A stretch of 64,000 bases of DNA from Pictodentalium vernedei (GCA_031216915.1 CM062289.1:445556910-445620909), one strand, 5' to 3'. Numbered from the stretch's first letter, positions 34,877 to 45,610 are shown. Notes: generated by a model from the sequence alone, not told the origin. Program-made: numbers and translations.

Positions 34877-35346
34877 GTTACTTCCAGGCCCGAAACTGGG
34901 TTCCCACTGATATCTCAGAATCAAATTCAAGCACTATTTAAGCACTTTCAAGGACAATGACGATGTTTTCAAGGACTAGTTTAATTTTCACATGAATTGA
35001 CAACACCACGAACAACACAAAGAATTTTAACCTTGAGGACCTGATTTCCGGAAAACCCAACTAGCTTGATATATATCGGCTCTTGAGTGCAATAAAGCCT
35101 CATCTGCAATTCTAAAGCATTGCAGATGGTGCACTGTTGCACCAAGGGACAATATTGAGATCTAAGACTGATTTGTGTGACATAATCATGGTACTTGTCT
35201 CAGAGGTTACAGTTAAACCAAAATATAGTACTTCTCAAGGGAGGTGGTGGAAAATCAAGTACTTTTCAAGGATAGAAACAATTTCAAGTACTTTTCAAGG
35301 ATGGGGTCAAAATTCAAGGTCTTTTCATTTGAGTGGGAACCCTGTT
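34877..35346. mobile_element. possible TIR element (GGGTTCCCACT ends)
   Basis: CTGGGTTCCCACT near 34898 and AGTGGGAACCCTG near 35333 form an inverted pair. Both flanks hold TTTCAAGGAC/TTTTCAAGGATG repeats. A hairpin (CATCTGCAAT...ATTGCAGATG, about 35101-35127) lies inside. No target duplication was found. Related half-ends appear near 40357 and 42085. Confidence 0.4.
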
Positions 35347-35669
35347 AAGTCATTTTCTATACAATCATTCATAATAACTTAGTTCTAAAATATGATCATC
35401 TCATCTAAAGAAATATGCACCATTCAGTACACACAAGGTGACTGACACTTGGTCAGGTGGAAGTCCACCCACGCTCAACTTCTCGTCCATTTTGGGTTTT
35501 AAGGGGTCAATAAGCAAAAGTAGACTTTATGAACCACCTAGTTGCTTCAAAAAATTTGATTTAAATAACCTAGTTAATTGCACACAATTTCCAAACACCA
35601 AACCATCTACCATACTTTTGGTCCAAATTTGACCCATTAATTTCATACAGGTTCTACAGCTAACTCCAG
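35347..35669. other. non-coding, no gene seen
   Basis: The 64-codon plus frame at 35438-35632 carries no recognisable motif. Confidence 0.4.
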
Positions 35670-35673
35670 TTAA

Positions 35674-35913
35674 CTGGTTGAGGGCTAGATTTATTTTTGG
35701 CTGTCTGATTTGTTCATCAAAATTTCTTTTATTTTAAATTATTGGAGAGTGCCTGGGGGCTTCTCCAATAATTTGTAAGAAAACAAATTTATATGAACAA
35801 AATATTATTTGCATTTGATTGAATATGTAACATGAGCAAGGAAAATGTTGGCTTTTGCTCTGGTACCCACATTTGTTAGAAAGCCCTGATAGTGGCTGCT
35901 AGCACTCAACCAG
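35674..35913. mobile_element. type II TTAA MITE, intact (CTGGTTGAG ends)
   Basis: 240 bp between TTAA (35670-35673) and TTAA (35914-35917). TIRs are CTGGTTGAGGGCTAG and, reversed, CTGGTTGAGTGCTAG. The inner stem is TTGGAGAGTGCC...GGCTTCTCCAA. It is the empty-site counterpart of the MITE interrupted by DIRS copy 1. Confidence 0.75.
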
Positions 35914-36267
35914 TTAATTGAATACAAATTCTTGTGAGCTATCGAAGAATGACTCATTGGACCAAAAGTAATAACCACCTGTTAATAAATATCAATGTTT
36001 CCCTTTGACATAACAAGAATTGCCTGACAGAGTAGTGACATTTTGTTAATTGTTACAGCTTTGTTAGAATCCATAAACTGACGGCAATATAATGACATTT
36101 TCTAACCATCCCAACAATGAATGCCACATACCCAACTGCTGGCTGTCCAATATATAGAGGATATGTAATGGGAAACAAGTTGATATGAAAGCGTCTAAAC
36201 TGAGATTTATCAAGGCTCAGACGAATTTTAGTGACAAGAGTACGGAAAATTCATGTCAAATCGTGAT

Positions 36268-36519
36268 CAGGCCTGAAAATAAGCAGCCTGACATTTACAG
36301 AATGAGGTGCCCAGAGGGTGAATTTGATGATGCTATCCCATACAGTGGGCCAATTTATCCTCTGAGTACCTCTTTCTGTGTATTCTTGAGACCCTGGTTC
36401 AGACTGAGGTTCACAGAGGGTAAATTTAGTGATGCTACCCTGCTATGCAGGGTAGCATCACTAAATACACCCTCTGGGACCTCATTTTGCAGATGACAGT
36501 CTGCTTATTTTCTGTCTTG
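36268..36519 (+). mobile_element. hAT-type MITE, AAAATAAGCAG family, copy 2
   Basis: TIRs are CAGGCCTGAAAATAAGCAG and, reversed, CAAGACAGAAAATAAGCAG. ATCGTGAT (36260-36267) and ATCGAGAT (36520-36527) are an 8-bp target duplication with one mismatch. The inner hairpin is GATGCTACCCTGC TAT GCAGGGTAGCATC. The 103-codon frame across it is incidental. Confidence 0.75.
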
Positions 36520-36604
36520 ATCGAGATGAATTTGAGATTCTTTTTATCACATAATTATTTAATCCTTTTCCTGAAGTAAGGATAAATCCAGTCTGTGATG
36601 TTAA

Positions 36605-37484
36605 CCCTTTACCTAACATAGCAGCCAAAATCGGCCAGTGCTATTGACAAAAATTGCCATTCAAATACAGTAAAACCTGTCTTGAGAGACCACTGTCTTG
36701 AGAGACCACATCTACCAGGCACCGATTGGTTTTACTCTATAATGGACCTGCTATGGGAGACCACCTGTCTTGAGAGACCACTGTGACTTTGTACCAACTT
36801 GTATTTTTATGCCATATTAGACCTGCTTGAGAGACCGCATCTTTGAAGACTGAAACCATGACAAAAACTTTTTACCTGTTCTGGAATTGGAAAATCCATT
36901 GTGGTTATACTAACATAATTAAAAGTATTAAAAGCTCTTAATTGGGTTTCAATTGCTATTTAGTTACATAACTCATTAAAGATTGAGGTGTTTTTATAAG
37001 ACCCCTGTGAAAAGATTAGGATTGTTGCTGAATGAACAATTTTATACATACCTGAAATGCGACAGATAGGAATAAAAATAAATTTGTGTTGAAAATCTTT
37101 TTGTAACAAATTGAATTGGACTGTTATAAAAATATAAAAATAAATTAGTGTTGAAAATCTTCAATGAAGATTTTCAACACTAATTTATTTTTATAATTTT
37201 TATAACAGTCCATTTCAATTTGTTACAAAAACTTTAAAAAAAAAGAACAACTACAAAGCAATTACAAAAATCTATTCTTCTCCATTTCTGAATTTTGTGG
37301 TTGGTTATTCACTGACTTGAGAAAACCTGAAACCTGTTATGAGAGACCACTTTTGTGTGGCCCAAAGGGTGGTCTCTCAAGACAGGTTCTACTGTATCAT
37401 TATTTTTTCATTTTTTGCCTCAAAAAACATAGCTTATGATCCTTCATTGGAACAAGCTCGATGCTTTTCATGTTAGGTAAAGGG
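36605..37484. mobile_element. decayed TTAA MITE carrying a mariner-like insert
   Basis: TTAA (36601-36604), CCCTTTACCTAAC at the left and GTTAGGTAAAGGG at the right (to 37484), with the right TTAA mutated to TTAT. It is interrupted by the TA-flanked element at 36668-37394. The inner sequence (TTTTTGCCTCAAAAA) resembles the related hairpins at about 37540-37640 and 51640. Confidence 0.6.
36668..37394. mobile_element. Tc1/mariner-type non-autonomous element
   Basis: TIRs are CAGTAAAACCTGTCTTGAGA and, reversed, CAGTAGAACCTGTCTTGAGA, flanked by TA (36666-36667 and 37395-37396). CAGTANAACCT ends and a TA target are typical of pogo/Tc1-mariner elements. The GAGAGACCAC motif is reiterated near the left end. 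A long palindrome sits inside (37100-37228, arms ~63 bp, centre ATCTTCAATGAAGAT). No transposase. Confidence 0.75.
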
Positions 37485-37489
37485 TTATA

Positions 37490-37682
37490 AAAAAAAAGAA
37501 AGAAAATAGCAACCAAGTTTCATTATTTTTTTTCCCCTATTTTTTGCCTCAAAAACACATATGACCCTCACTGGAATGAGCTCATCATGTTCGTTCCCAT
37601 GATGGGTCATAAGCTATATTTTTGAGGCAAAAACGGAACTTTTTTTTCATTATTCCAGTAATGCAATTTGTAATATTTATAT
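37490..37682. repeat. foldback related to the TTAA MITEs
   Basis: Imperfect inverted repeat 37540-37640: TTTTTGCCTCAAAAACA...GACCCTCACTGGAATGAGC and its partial complement. Confidence 0.5.
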
Positions 37683-38150
37683 ACTTATTGGTGTTTAACC
37701 CTTTACCCAACGAATCGGCCGCATCCGCCCACGTAATATGCAAATTCAGCAGTTGAAAAAATATTATTTTTTCATACAATTTCAACAAAACCATATCATG
37801 TGACCCCCTCGTTGGAACGAGCTCGTCAAGCTCGTTCCAATGAGGGGTCACATGATATGGTTTTTGTTGAAATGTTTTGAAAAATTTGAAAAAATTATAT
37901 TTAAAATAATAAATTTTGATATCATCTGCGTTGGGTAAAGGGTTAAGATCACATATTTCTGCACAATGGCTAATTGTGACCACATGATGGAGATAAAGTC
38001 AACTTTAGTCAATCATTTATACCCATGTTGCCCATTTTAGGGGACTTCCACCCCAGGCATTAGTGACTGGGTCCTATTTTACCAGTAAAACAGAGGTTCT
38101 TACCACAGAACACTTCACTGCCCAGGGCTCCCACGGGGGATTCTTTTGCA
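37683..38150 (-). mobile_element. SINE-like copy interrupted by a type I MITE
   Basis: The tail TATACTTATTGGTGT (before 37695) and GATCACATATTTCTGCACAA (after 37946) are contiguous in other copies as GGTGTTTAAGGTCACATA. The rest of the body (37970-38150) is the variant with CTATTTTACCAGTAAAACAG, also seen at 40612-40800 and 55330-55450. Confidence 0.6.
37699..37942. mobile_element. type I TTAA MITE inside a SINE
   Basis: 244 bp. TTAA lies on both sides (37695-37698 and 37943-37946), and the empty SINE has a single TTAA, so the duplication is directly demonstrated. Termini are CCCTTTACCCAACGAATCG and CGTTGGGTAAAGGG. Confidence 0.85.
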
Positions 38151-38268
38151 AAAATCATCTGCTATTCATATTAGGTAAACAGTTAATCAAATAAAAGAGA
38201 TGATAAATTCGATTTTACTTCTGAAACCAACTCACTTAATAGTATAGTATCTCTCAATCAACTTTTGG

Positions 38269-38955
38269 GTTTAATCCTGGGAATGGGAATTCCCAGTTCC
38301 GAAAGCCAGTCAGGATACCCGGGAAATCTATAGCAAGGAACTGGGAATCATGCATGGCACTGTTTGCGTGTTGAACTGAATTTTTTTAAACTGCGCCAAT
38401 GTAATTTTGTAAGAATTTGTCTTCCATTCCACCGTTGAACTTTTTACAATCCTGCTTTCTGAAGAGCATTTTTCACCAAATCACTGTAGCTCTCGATCAG
38501 TTCCAGAGGACTCCTTTCTTCAACAGCAAGACCATCACTCGCTCAAAATTTCATACACATCTTCATTCTCAGAATCACTAGTATCACTCACTATTCAATA
38601 CCTCCTTCAACATCAACTCCTTCTTCACTGCCATCACCAGACTCCTCTGCTACAAGCATGATGATGGCAGTGAAGAGAGAGTTGAAGCAAGGAGGTAGTG
38701 TTGACAAAACTAGTGATTCTTAAAATGAAGACGAGTTGGAAGCGGGTTTGGGTTTTCACACTTCTCTGAGGAAAAGAATTTTTTCATATAGAGATGGCAG
38801 ATTGCCAATAATATATGTTCATTTTCATGAAAATAAATACGTCTTGATACTCTTATAAATTTACTTGATATTATCCAGGACATTTCCTGGTTCCTGGTTC
38901 TGAGTGTAATTCTATTCCTGTTCCCGTTACAATACACCAGGAATATATTAAACCC
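38269..38955. mobile_element. possible TIR element (GGGTTTAAT ends)
   Basis: GGGTTTAATCCTGG at the left and, reversed, GGGTTTAATATATTCCTGG at the right. Inner inverted fragments (ACTGCCATCA...TGATGGCAGT, near 38628 and 38660) are present. No target duplication could be fixed. Confidence 0.35.
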
Positions 38956-39193
38956 TAACTAAGACAATTAGAGAAAAGGAAGGTCAAGTGAGAAAAAATG
39001 TAACTGGTAGGCTGACTTGTCACAGGGCAGATAGCTATGCCAACATGATAGAAAATTTATAGTTTCAATGCATAAGATGAGAGACAATCAAAGCTTGAAT
39101 TTCTAGTTGGTCTGAACTACACACTGCCTATTTGTATAATAGATAAAACAGTTGTTGCACTTGAGTATGTAAGACAAAAAGCTTGCTTTTAAT
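38956..39193. other. non-coding
   Basis: No gene or repeat recognised. Confidence 0.4.
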
Positions 39194-39635
39194 CTGTAAC
39201 TCCCATTAGAAAACAAGCCAAGACCAATACCGGGTCTGGACCTGTGTCGCTGCATGCAATTGAAATGGCAAACAGGAAGTGGCTGCACGGCAGATCTGAA
39301 AATTGCATACACGATACAACTGATCATTATCAGGCTCCAGATGAAATATAAAATCAATCCCTTGCATAGAAGCTGAGAAAAGTTTGACGAAAAATTTCAA
39401 TGTTCAGTGGGTACAGTAAAATTTCAAAGTATCAGCAAACAGGAAGTGGCTGCACGACAGATCTGAAAATTGCTTACACGATACAACTCATAGTTATGAA
39501 GCAGCAGACCAAATATAAAATCATTCCCTTTCATAGAAGCCAAGAAAACCTTGACAGAAAAAGTGTTTCAGACGGACGGACGGAGTCGAGCGGTTACTAG
39601 ACCTGCTCTGCCGCTGGCAATGCAGGTAATAAAGA
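39194..39635 (+). mobile_element. array-type element, 167-bp repeat family, short copy
   Basis: Starts AAACAAGCCAAGACCAATAC, has two ~167-bp monomers (CAAACAGGAAGTGGCTGCAC) and ends CGGACGGACGGAGTCGAGCG followed by CCTGCTCTGCCGCTGGC. It is the same family as 50337-51281, which has five monomers, so copy number within the array varies between insertions. Confidence 0.65.
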
Positions 39636-39947
39636 AAATCACATAGGCAATTATACTTTGATTTTTTGCTTGTTTGACTGGATGACCAAATATGAATTTT
39701 TACTCATTCTGCACCAATGACAGGTGGAATTTCCCAGCACTGGCATGACAACATGGCATCTAGGAAAGCTGACTGTCCATAAGATTGATTTGCTTTTGTG
39801 ATTAATTATATTTTATATGCCTGAATTTTGAAACAAGATGACCATTGGTATATCGGTGCTACATTTTACAAGTGATGAACATAATTATTCACAGAGGTAT
39901 GTATACTTTAAATAAAATAATTCTTGACCTCCTGAGTATTTTCAAGA
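39636..39947. other. non-coding
   Basis: No gene recognised. Confidence 0.4.
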
Positions 39948-40009
39948 TATTTTTCATCAAATCTAGTCATGGCTGCTGTGAAGCAGCCATGACTAGATTT
40001 GATGAAAAA
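39948..40009. repeat. hairpin, TCTAGTCATGGCTGC family
   Basis: Arms TTTTTCATCAAATCTAGTCA and GGCTGCT meet at GTG. Relative of the hairpin at 1131-1213. Confidence 0.7.
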
Positions 40010-40611
40010 TTAAATCTAAGTGTAACACCAGAAATCATTGTTAAACAAATCCATTCAATTTTCAGAGGGAAACTTTGATTAACTATGACCAAATTATATT
40101 TATTTCAGTAACAAGAGAAATCGTGTCCTGGGCAGGAATATCTGTCAGCAGCATGTAAGGAGTTACTGTTCAAAATTAAATTGGTGCTCCAAAATTTAAT
40201 ACTTTTTGATCATCTTTATGTTTTCAATTATCCATTGTACCTACCACATGCTCTAACAATATAAAGATGACAAATATCACAGCAAAAATGAGAGCAATTA
40301 ACACACAAGTCTAAGTGCAACATTTCATGAGTAATCATCAGTCCAATATGATTTCAGGGTTCCAGCAGTGCATAACAGATAAAATTCAAGGCAATTTAAG
40401 GCCATGTTTTGATCTATTTCAGCATTTTTCAAGTCCCTACAACAGCCAAATTCAAAGATTTTCAAGGCCATGCTTTCTCAGTAGAACTAACCAGGGCTTA
40501 TAATTCGCCGAGAATCCAGAATCTGATTCTCATAAAGATTCTTGCAAACTGTTGGATATCCCATAGTAATGTATAAAATGATTCTCATTTGGATTCTCAC
40601 AAATTTATTTA
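40010..40611. other. non-coding
   Basis: No gene recognised. CAGGGTTCCAGCAG near 40357 and AATTCAAGGC repeats belong to a decayed repeat also seen at 34.9-35.3 and 41.93-42.09 kb. Confidence 0.4.
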
Positions 40612-40800
40612 TTTATTGGTGTTTACTGTCACATATTCTGCACAATGGCTAATCATCACCACAACATGAAGATAAGTCAAGTTTAGTCAATCGTTTATAC
40701 TCCATGTTGCCGATTTTTGAGGACTGGGTCCTATTTTACAAGTAAAACAGAGCCTGTTTACCACAGTAAACGAGCACTGCTGCACTTCCCAGGGGAAATT
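40612..40800 (-). mobile_element. SINE-like copy, variant body
   Basis: Tail TTTATTTATTTATTGGTGTT, then the CACAATGGCTAAT segment, then the variant body GGACTGGGTCCTATTTTAC with CAGTAAACGAGCACTGC. No tRNA- or 5S-like head was found. Confidence 0.55.
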
Positions 40801-40984
40801 TTCTCAAAACTGAATGGATATTTTTGCCCTGGCTAACTAGGACATCCGGTTAATAACCCCTCCTCCCACTTCCCTAGAAGGGAAAAGGAAGGAGGGGGTG
40901 GGGGGGGGGGGGGGGGCAATGACCAGAGGTTCCTAGTTAGGACTATGCCTTCTCAGACTCTAGCATATGAAGCAAAATAGTTAT

Positions 40985-41342
40985 TATTTATTATTTATTT
41001 ATTGGTGTTTAAGGTCGCATATTTCTGCACAATGGCTAACCCATGACCGTGACAAGTTTTACGGGTGGAGGAAGCCAGAGTACCCAGAGAGAACCACCGA
41101 GCAATGGCGAGCAACTGTCAGCTCCCCAACATACTTACTCCACACAAGCAGGATTAGCACTGGTTGAAGACAAGTGCACCATCGACATGCAGTTTTAGTA
41201 CACAATGCCACAGTGCTCCCACCTGGGCAATGGGGTGAAGTGTTTTGCCCAAGGACACAACGCGGTTGTCCCAGGTGGGATTCGAACCGAAGACCTCTTG
41301 GCTTGCAGCCTGCTCCTTTACCTACTGAACCACCGCGCCCCC
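40985..41342 (-). mobile_element. tRNA-derived SINE, near full length
   Basis: The minus-strand head (41342 to about 41275) reads GGGGGCGCGGTGGTTCAGTA, then GGCTGCAAGCCAAGAGGTC and the B box GGTTCGAATCC. The body has GTTGTGTCCTTGGGCAAAAC and CTCCACCCGTAAAACTTGTC. The 3' tail reads TTAAACACCAATAAATAAAT. Length is ~358 bp. Other copies are at 1351-1692, 42755-43112, 47922-48273 and (partial) 44878-45150 and 52291-52438, all on the minus strand. The internal promoter is the tRNA-like A/B box; the copy is not a functional tRNA gene. Confidence 0.8.
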
Positions 41343-41483
41343 TAGGAGAGCAATTAGCGCTCCTCAAGCTTGCAAAAGCTAAAAGTGGTAAAATGAATTA
41401 ATGAGTTATTATTAATGAATTTTGCCAATGCATATAGTGGGCTTTGTAAATTTTATTTGGTACTGCTAAGGCCATACAAACTA

Positions 41484-41855
41484 GATTTTCTGTTTCTCAG
41501 TCCATTATTTGTAAAATTGCATGCGGGCGAGCGTTTTTTTATTTTATTTTTTATTTCAGTAATTATTTCTTTGCCATCAAAAGTTCATGTTCTTGGTTCA
41601 AGTTTTAGGCCTCAATCTACAGAATAGCATGGGTGGTGGTGTATTTCATCCCTTGAGTGCAAGAAGGCTTTGCAATGCTAAAGCATTGCAAAGCTTTCTT
41701 GCACTCAAGGGACAAATTCATCAATTTTTTTAACTTGGGTAAAATATCAGACATAAACCATTTAATTATTATTTTTTTTAAGTTAAATTGGTTAAAAAAA
41801 GAGAGCATGCGGTAGCCAAAAGGACCATGCGGGAGGGCCTGAGAAACAGATTTTT
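41484..41855. mobile_element. TIR element (CTGTTTCTCAG ends) with central palindrome
   Basis: Ends TTTTCTGTTTCTCAG and CTGAGAAACAGA are inverted. The central palindrome (about 41640-41715) reads CCCTTGAGTGCAAGAAGGC...AATGCTAAAGCATT. A second full copy in opposite orientation is at 53241-53599, and a third is split by the array element at 55708-60416. Confidence 0.7.
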
Positions 41856-41859
41856 TATT

Positions 41860-42252
41860 TTTTTAGGCCTAACCTTTTCCTAGTTATTAATTATAGTTAT
41901 TACATGCTTCATAAGCATTTTTATTTCATGTATATTCAAGGCTTTTCAAGACACCCCCACACCCCCTAGTCCCACACCCCCTAGTCCCCCCTCCCCCCCC
42001 CCCTCCTGCCCCCAACACATTTTCCAGAAATTCAAGGCCTTGAATGATGCTTAGTCAAATTCAAGACTGTTCCTTGAATCCAAAACCCTGCAGGAACCTT
42101 GTTTTTTTTCACTTTCCCCATCAGTCTGCTTCGATATTCTGAATCATCAATCTGCCAAGTGATTATCGATTCATGTATACTATAATCTGGTGTAAACAAA
42201 ATGTATAACTGTTGAACATGGAATAAATAAGCTAACTAAATTTCTTCAACTG
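41860..42252. other. 3' flank of BCAT, no further gene
   Basis: Downstream of the BCAT stop on the minus strand. The C-rich stretch at 41955-42010 and AATTCAAGGC repeats are a decayed element. No AATAAA on the minus strand is obvious within the first 100 bases after the stop. Confidence 0.4.
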
Positions 42253-42297
42253 TCAGTCTTCCACAATCTCTGACCATTTATGTGGTTCTCGACCAAA
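42253..42297 (-). CDS. BCAT last coding exon
   Basis: Terminal exon encoding FGREPHKWSEIVED and a TGA stop (42255-42253). The acceptor is a strong polypyrimidine tract ending CTTTCCAG (42298-42310). It joins in phase 0 to the exon ending at 47719, giving LTDIQ-FGRE, the family's C-terminal LTDIQYGR pattern. The intron between them is 5.4 kb and holds SINEs, a MITE pair, a minisatellite and a CpG-rich island. Confidence 0.85.
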   Translation of the reverse strand, partial: FGREPHKWSEIVED

Positions 42298-42630
42298 CTG
42301 GAAAGAAAAAAAAAATCGTTTTTAATTATACACTTCTGCTAAAAATATATGGAAATAGCGAAAATGTAAACAATATATATAGTGGAGCCCACTTAACTCG
42401 ATATCTCTTAACTGAATAACCCTGTTAATTGAATATACTTTCCCAACACAAAACCATTCACCATACCACCAGTACAAATTTGACCTGTTAATTGAATATA
42501 GGTTATAGAGTAAACTCCTGTTAATTGAATAAAAAATCTTGTAACCTGTCGAGAAAGTACCCTGACTCTCCCCAGTTTTCCTTTGTTGTAGACTTATTTT
42601 GCCTCAGTACATCCAATAAGGCATTTAATC

Positions 42631-42686
42631 TATTATATCTTGTTTGACAGAGCTCATGGAGCTCTGACAAACAAGATATAATAGAA
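42631..42686. repeat. hairpin, ATATCTTGTTTGACAGAGC family
   Basis: Near-perfect inverted repeat around GAGCTCATGGAGCTC. A sister is at 47509-47562. Both lie in the same BCAT intron. Confidence 0.7.
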
Positions 42687-42754
42687 TAAATGCTAAGTTT
42701 ATCTCTAGAATATAGGAAAGTGACACAATCCCTGTTACTGATTACTCCTGTTAA

Positions 42755-43112
42755 TTGTATTTATTTATTCATTTACTTATTGGTGTTTAAGGTCACATAC
42801 TTATGCACAATGGCTAATCCTGACCGTGACAGTTTTACGGGTGGAGGAAGCCAGAGTACCCAGAGAGAACCACTGAGCATCGACGAGCAACTGTCAGCTC
42901 CTCAACATTCTAACTCTGTTCAAGCTCTGCGCAAGCAGGGTTACATTGGTTGAAGATATGTGCACCATCGATGTGCAGTACGCCTTAGTACACGGCTTCA
43001 TCGTGCCCCCATGTAGGGAACCAGGATAAAGTGCCCTGCTCAAGGACACAAAGCGGGTCGACCCGGACGGAGATCGAAGTCCAACAGTCTACAACTGAGC
43101 CACTGCGCACCC
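42755..43112 (-). mobile_element. tRNA-derived SINE
   Basis: Same body and tail as 40985-41342. The head is decayed (GGCTCAGTTGTAGA) and the B box is mutated. Confidence 0.72.
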
Positions 43113-43313
43113 TCCTGTAAATTGAATAATTTTCATTGGCAAAGTAGCTATTCAATTAACAGGGTTCCACTGTATTTTCTTCTTGACAAGACATATTACG
43201 TTATTTAAAATTTAGATTTTTCAGTGAGGGTACAAAACGGGAATCACAACAAAAATAGTATCAACAAACATGAAAAAAACTTGTTAAAATATTATGAAAG
43301 GGAGAGATGTTAA

Positions 43314-43744
43314 CCCTTTACCCAATGCAGATGATATCAAAATTTATTAATTTGAATATCATTTTGAAAAAATTTTCCTAAAATTTCAACAAAACCATAT
43401 CATGTGACTCGTCGTTGGAACGAGCTCGTCACGAGGGGTCACATGATATGGTTTTGTTGAAATTTTTTTTTAAATAATATTTTTTTAACTGCTGAATTTG
43501 CATATTACATGGGTGGATGCAGGCGATTCGTTAGGTAAAAGGTTAAATATTTCGAGGTGAAAAGTTCAACAAAACCATACCATGTGACTCCTCGTTGGAA
43601 TGAGCTCGTCACGAGGGGTCACATGATATGGTTTTGTTGAAATTTTTTTTAAAATAATATTTTTTTAACTGCTGAATTTGCATATTACGTGGGCGGATGC
43701 AGGCGATTCGTTAGGTAAAAGGTTAAATATTTCGAGGTGAAAAG
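43314..43744. mobile_element. type I TTAA MITE with 181-bp tandem duplication
   Basis: The MITE is 43314-43542 (TTAA at 43310-43313 and 43543-43546). Its right two thirds plus ATATTTCGAGGTGAAAAG are repeated at 43566-43744 with a 181-bp period and almost no divergence, so the duplication is recent. Confidence 0.75.
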
Positions 43745-44095
43745 TTTTTGTTATTGTATTTGTGGTATTAAATTAATACATATTAATGTTTCTGTGGGGC
43801 TTTCAGTGAAAAACTGAGGGAACTATTTTGTTTTATGGAGGACTAATTTCGTAGCTGAAATATAGAGGATGAGATTTGTCTTAACCCTTTTAAACTGGCT
43901 GTGGTATGCATAAATGTTTTTGTAAACAAAAATCTGCCAAACAATGGCACTGACACCACCATATATCACAAATTATAATGAGGACAGGGATGTGATTGCC
44001 TGCCAAAAATCTGAAAAGAAAAAAATTGACCTACACCTCCCCCCATGATCCAAACACCAAGAGCTGAAATCTCTTGGTGAGTGCCACAGACATGG
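43745..44095. other. intronic, no feature seen
   Basis: Unique intronic sequence of BCAT. Confidence 0.4.
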
Positions 44096-44755
44096 GCTTT
44101 GAGCATGAGAGAGATTACTAAACCCCTCTCATTGGGGAGGTGGACTGAGAGCTTTGAGCATGAGAGAGATTACTGAACCCCTCTCATTGGGGAGGTAGAT
44201 AGAGAGCTTTGAGCATTAGAGAGATTACTAAGCCCCTCTCATTGGGGAGGTAGACGGAGAGCTTTGAGAGTGAGAGAGATTACTAAACCCCTCTCATTAG
44301 GGAGGTAGACGGAGAGCTTTGAGCATTAGAGAGATTACTAAACCCCTCTCATTGGGGAGGTAGACAGAGAGCTTTGAGCATTAGAGAGATTACTAAACCC
44401 CTCTCATTGGGGAGGTAGACGGAGAGCTTTGAGAGTGAGAGAGATTACTAAACCCCTCTCATTGGGGAGGTAGATGGAGAGCTTTGAGCATGAGAGAGAT
44501 TACTAAACCCCTCTCGTTGGGGAGGTAGACAGAGAGCTTTGAGCATGAGAGAGATTACTAAACCCCTCTCATTGGGGAGGTAGACGGAGAGCTTTGAGAG
44601 TGAGAGAGATTACTAAACCCCTCTCATTGGGGAGGTAGATGGAGAGCTTTGAGCATGAGAGAGATTACTAAACCCCTCTCGTTGGGGAGGTAGACAGAGA
44701 GCTTTGAGCATGAGAGAGATTACTAAACCCCTCTCATTGGGGAGGTGGACTAAGA
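44096..44755. repeat. 55-bp minisatellite, 12 copies, trimer substructure
   Basis: GCTTTGAGCATGAGAGAGAT-type monomers start every 55 bp from 44096 to 44701. Variants GAGCAT, GAGAGT and the CTCGTTGG/CTCATTGG difference follow a three-monomer (165-bp) cycle from 44261 to the end. Units are contiguous with no spacers. Confidence 0.9.
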
Positions 44756-44877
44756 GGTTTGTTACCTCTTGGAATATTTAAGCTCTGATGTGTAATTTGG
44801 GTGTCTCTAGTCCTTGATGAGATAAATTAGTCTGAATTATCAGGTCATAAAGCACCAAACAATGTGGCAACATTATA

Positions 44878-45150
44878 ATTTATTTACTGGGGTATAACAA
44901 CACTTTTGACAGTCAAGGTCGCCTAATGTCTGACAGTTTTACGGGTGTAGGAAGCCGGAGTAACTGGAGAGAACCACCGAGCAACAGTCAGACTCCCCAA
45001 TGTACTAACGCCATGCAAGCAGGATTAGCATTGCGTCGCCTGAGTGCTAGAATGTCCTATGTCCCATAGGGGACATAGGACATTCTAGCACTCAGGCAAC
45101 GATTGGTTGAAGACAAGTGTACCATCGACGTCCAGTATACTGTGCCCCTG
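44878..45150 (-). mobile_element. rearranged SINE fragment with inserted hairpin
   Basis: SINE body (CTCCACC..ACACCCGTAAAACTGTC on the minus strand) split by a perfect foldback at about 45034-45104 (CGCCTGAGTGCTAGAATGTC...CCCATAGGGG centre). Confidence 0.6.
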
Positions 45151-45610
45151 GTAGCATCATAATAAAAACAGTGCTGATACACACCTGTAGTTTCTTGAAA
45201 CACTGATCACTTCATAATCATCCACAATGAAGACCTTGGCAGGTTGTGAAATTTAGTGCCATAGCTTATAGCACAAGACAGAAGTACAACAAACACACAA
45301 AATGTATGCATGTCTGCTAGAAGGCCAAAAGTATGAGGCAATTCATTGTGGTCTACAATTTTCAGGGTTTGTGTTTTGTCGCGGCCGATTGGAACCGGCC
45401 CCGAGATCGGCCACGAGAAGGTTGTCGTGGAGGCCATTTTTCCGGCCGCGATCGATCCGCGAACTACAATCTAAACTAACCCATCTGCCGCGAATATGCA
45501 GTCCTTCGATTTTAGCGTGCGCTGGCGCACGCAGTGAGCAGGTAAATGCCGATGGTAGCGCATTATGTTGGGCGCACGTAGCCGTTCAAAAAGTAGCGCT
45601 TGCAAATAAA
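45151..45610. promoter_or_regulatory. CpG-rich island in a BCAT intron, possible promoter
   Basis: 45375-45470 packs roughly 14 CpGs into ~95 bp (TCGCGGCCGATTGG, TTTTCCGGCCGCGATCGATC), unlike anything else outside the DIRS gag. On the minus strand an ATG at 45437 in the context GGAAAAATGGCCTCC opens a 76-codon frame (45207-45437). On the plus strand a 127-codon frame covers 45302-45685. Neither protein is recognisable. It could be an alternative or nested-gene promoter, or simply an unmethylated GC-rich repeat. Confidence 0.3.

Noticed and set aside
44096-44755. CRISPR-like array
   Set aside because: Units are contiguous, all 55 bp, with no unique spacers, in a eukaryotic intron.
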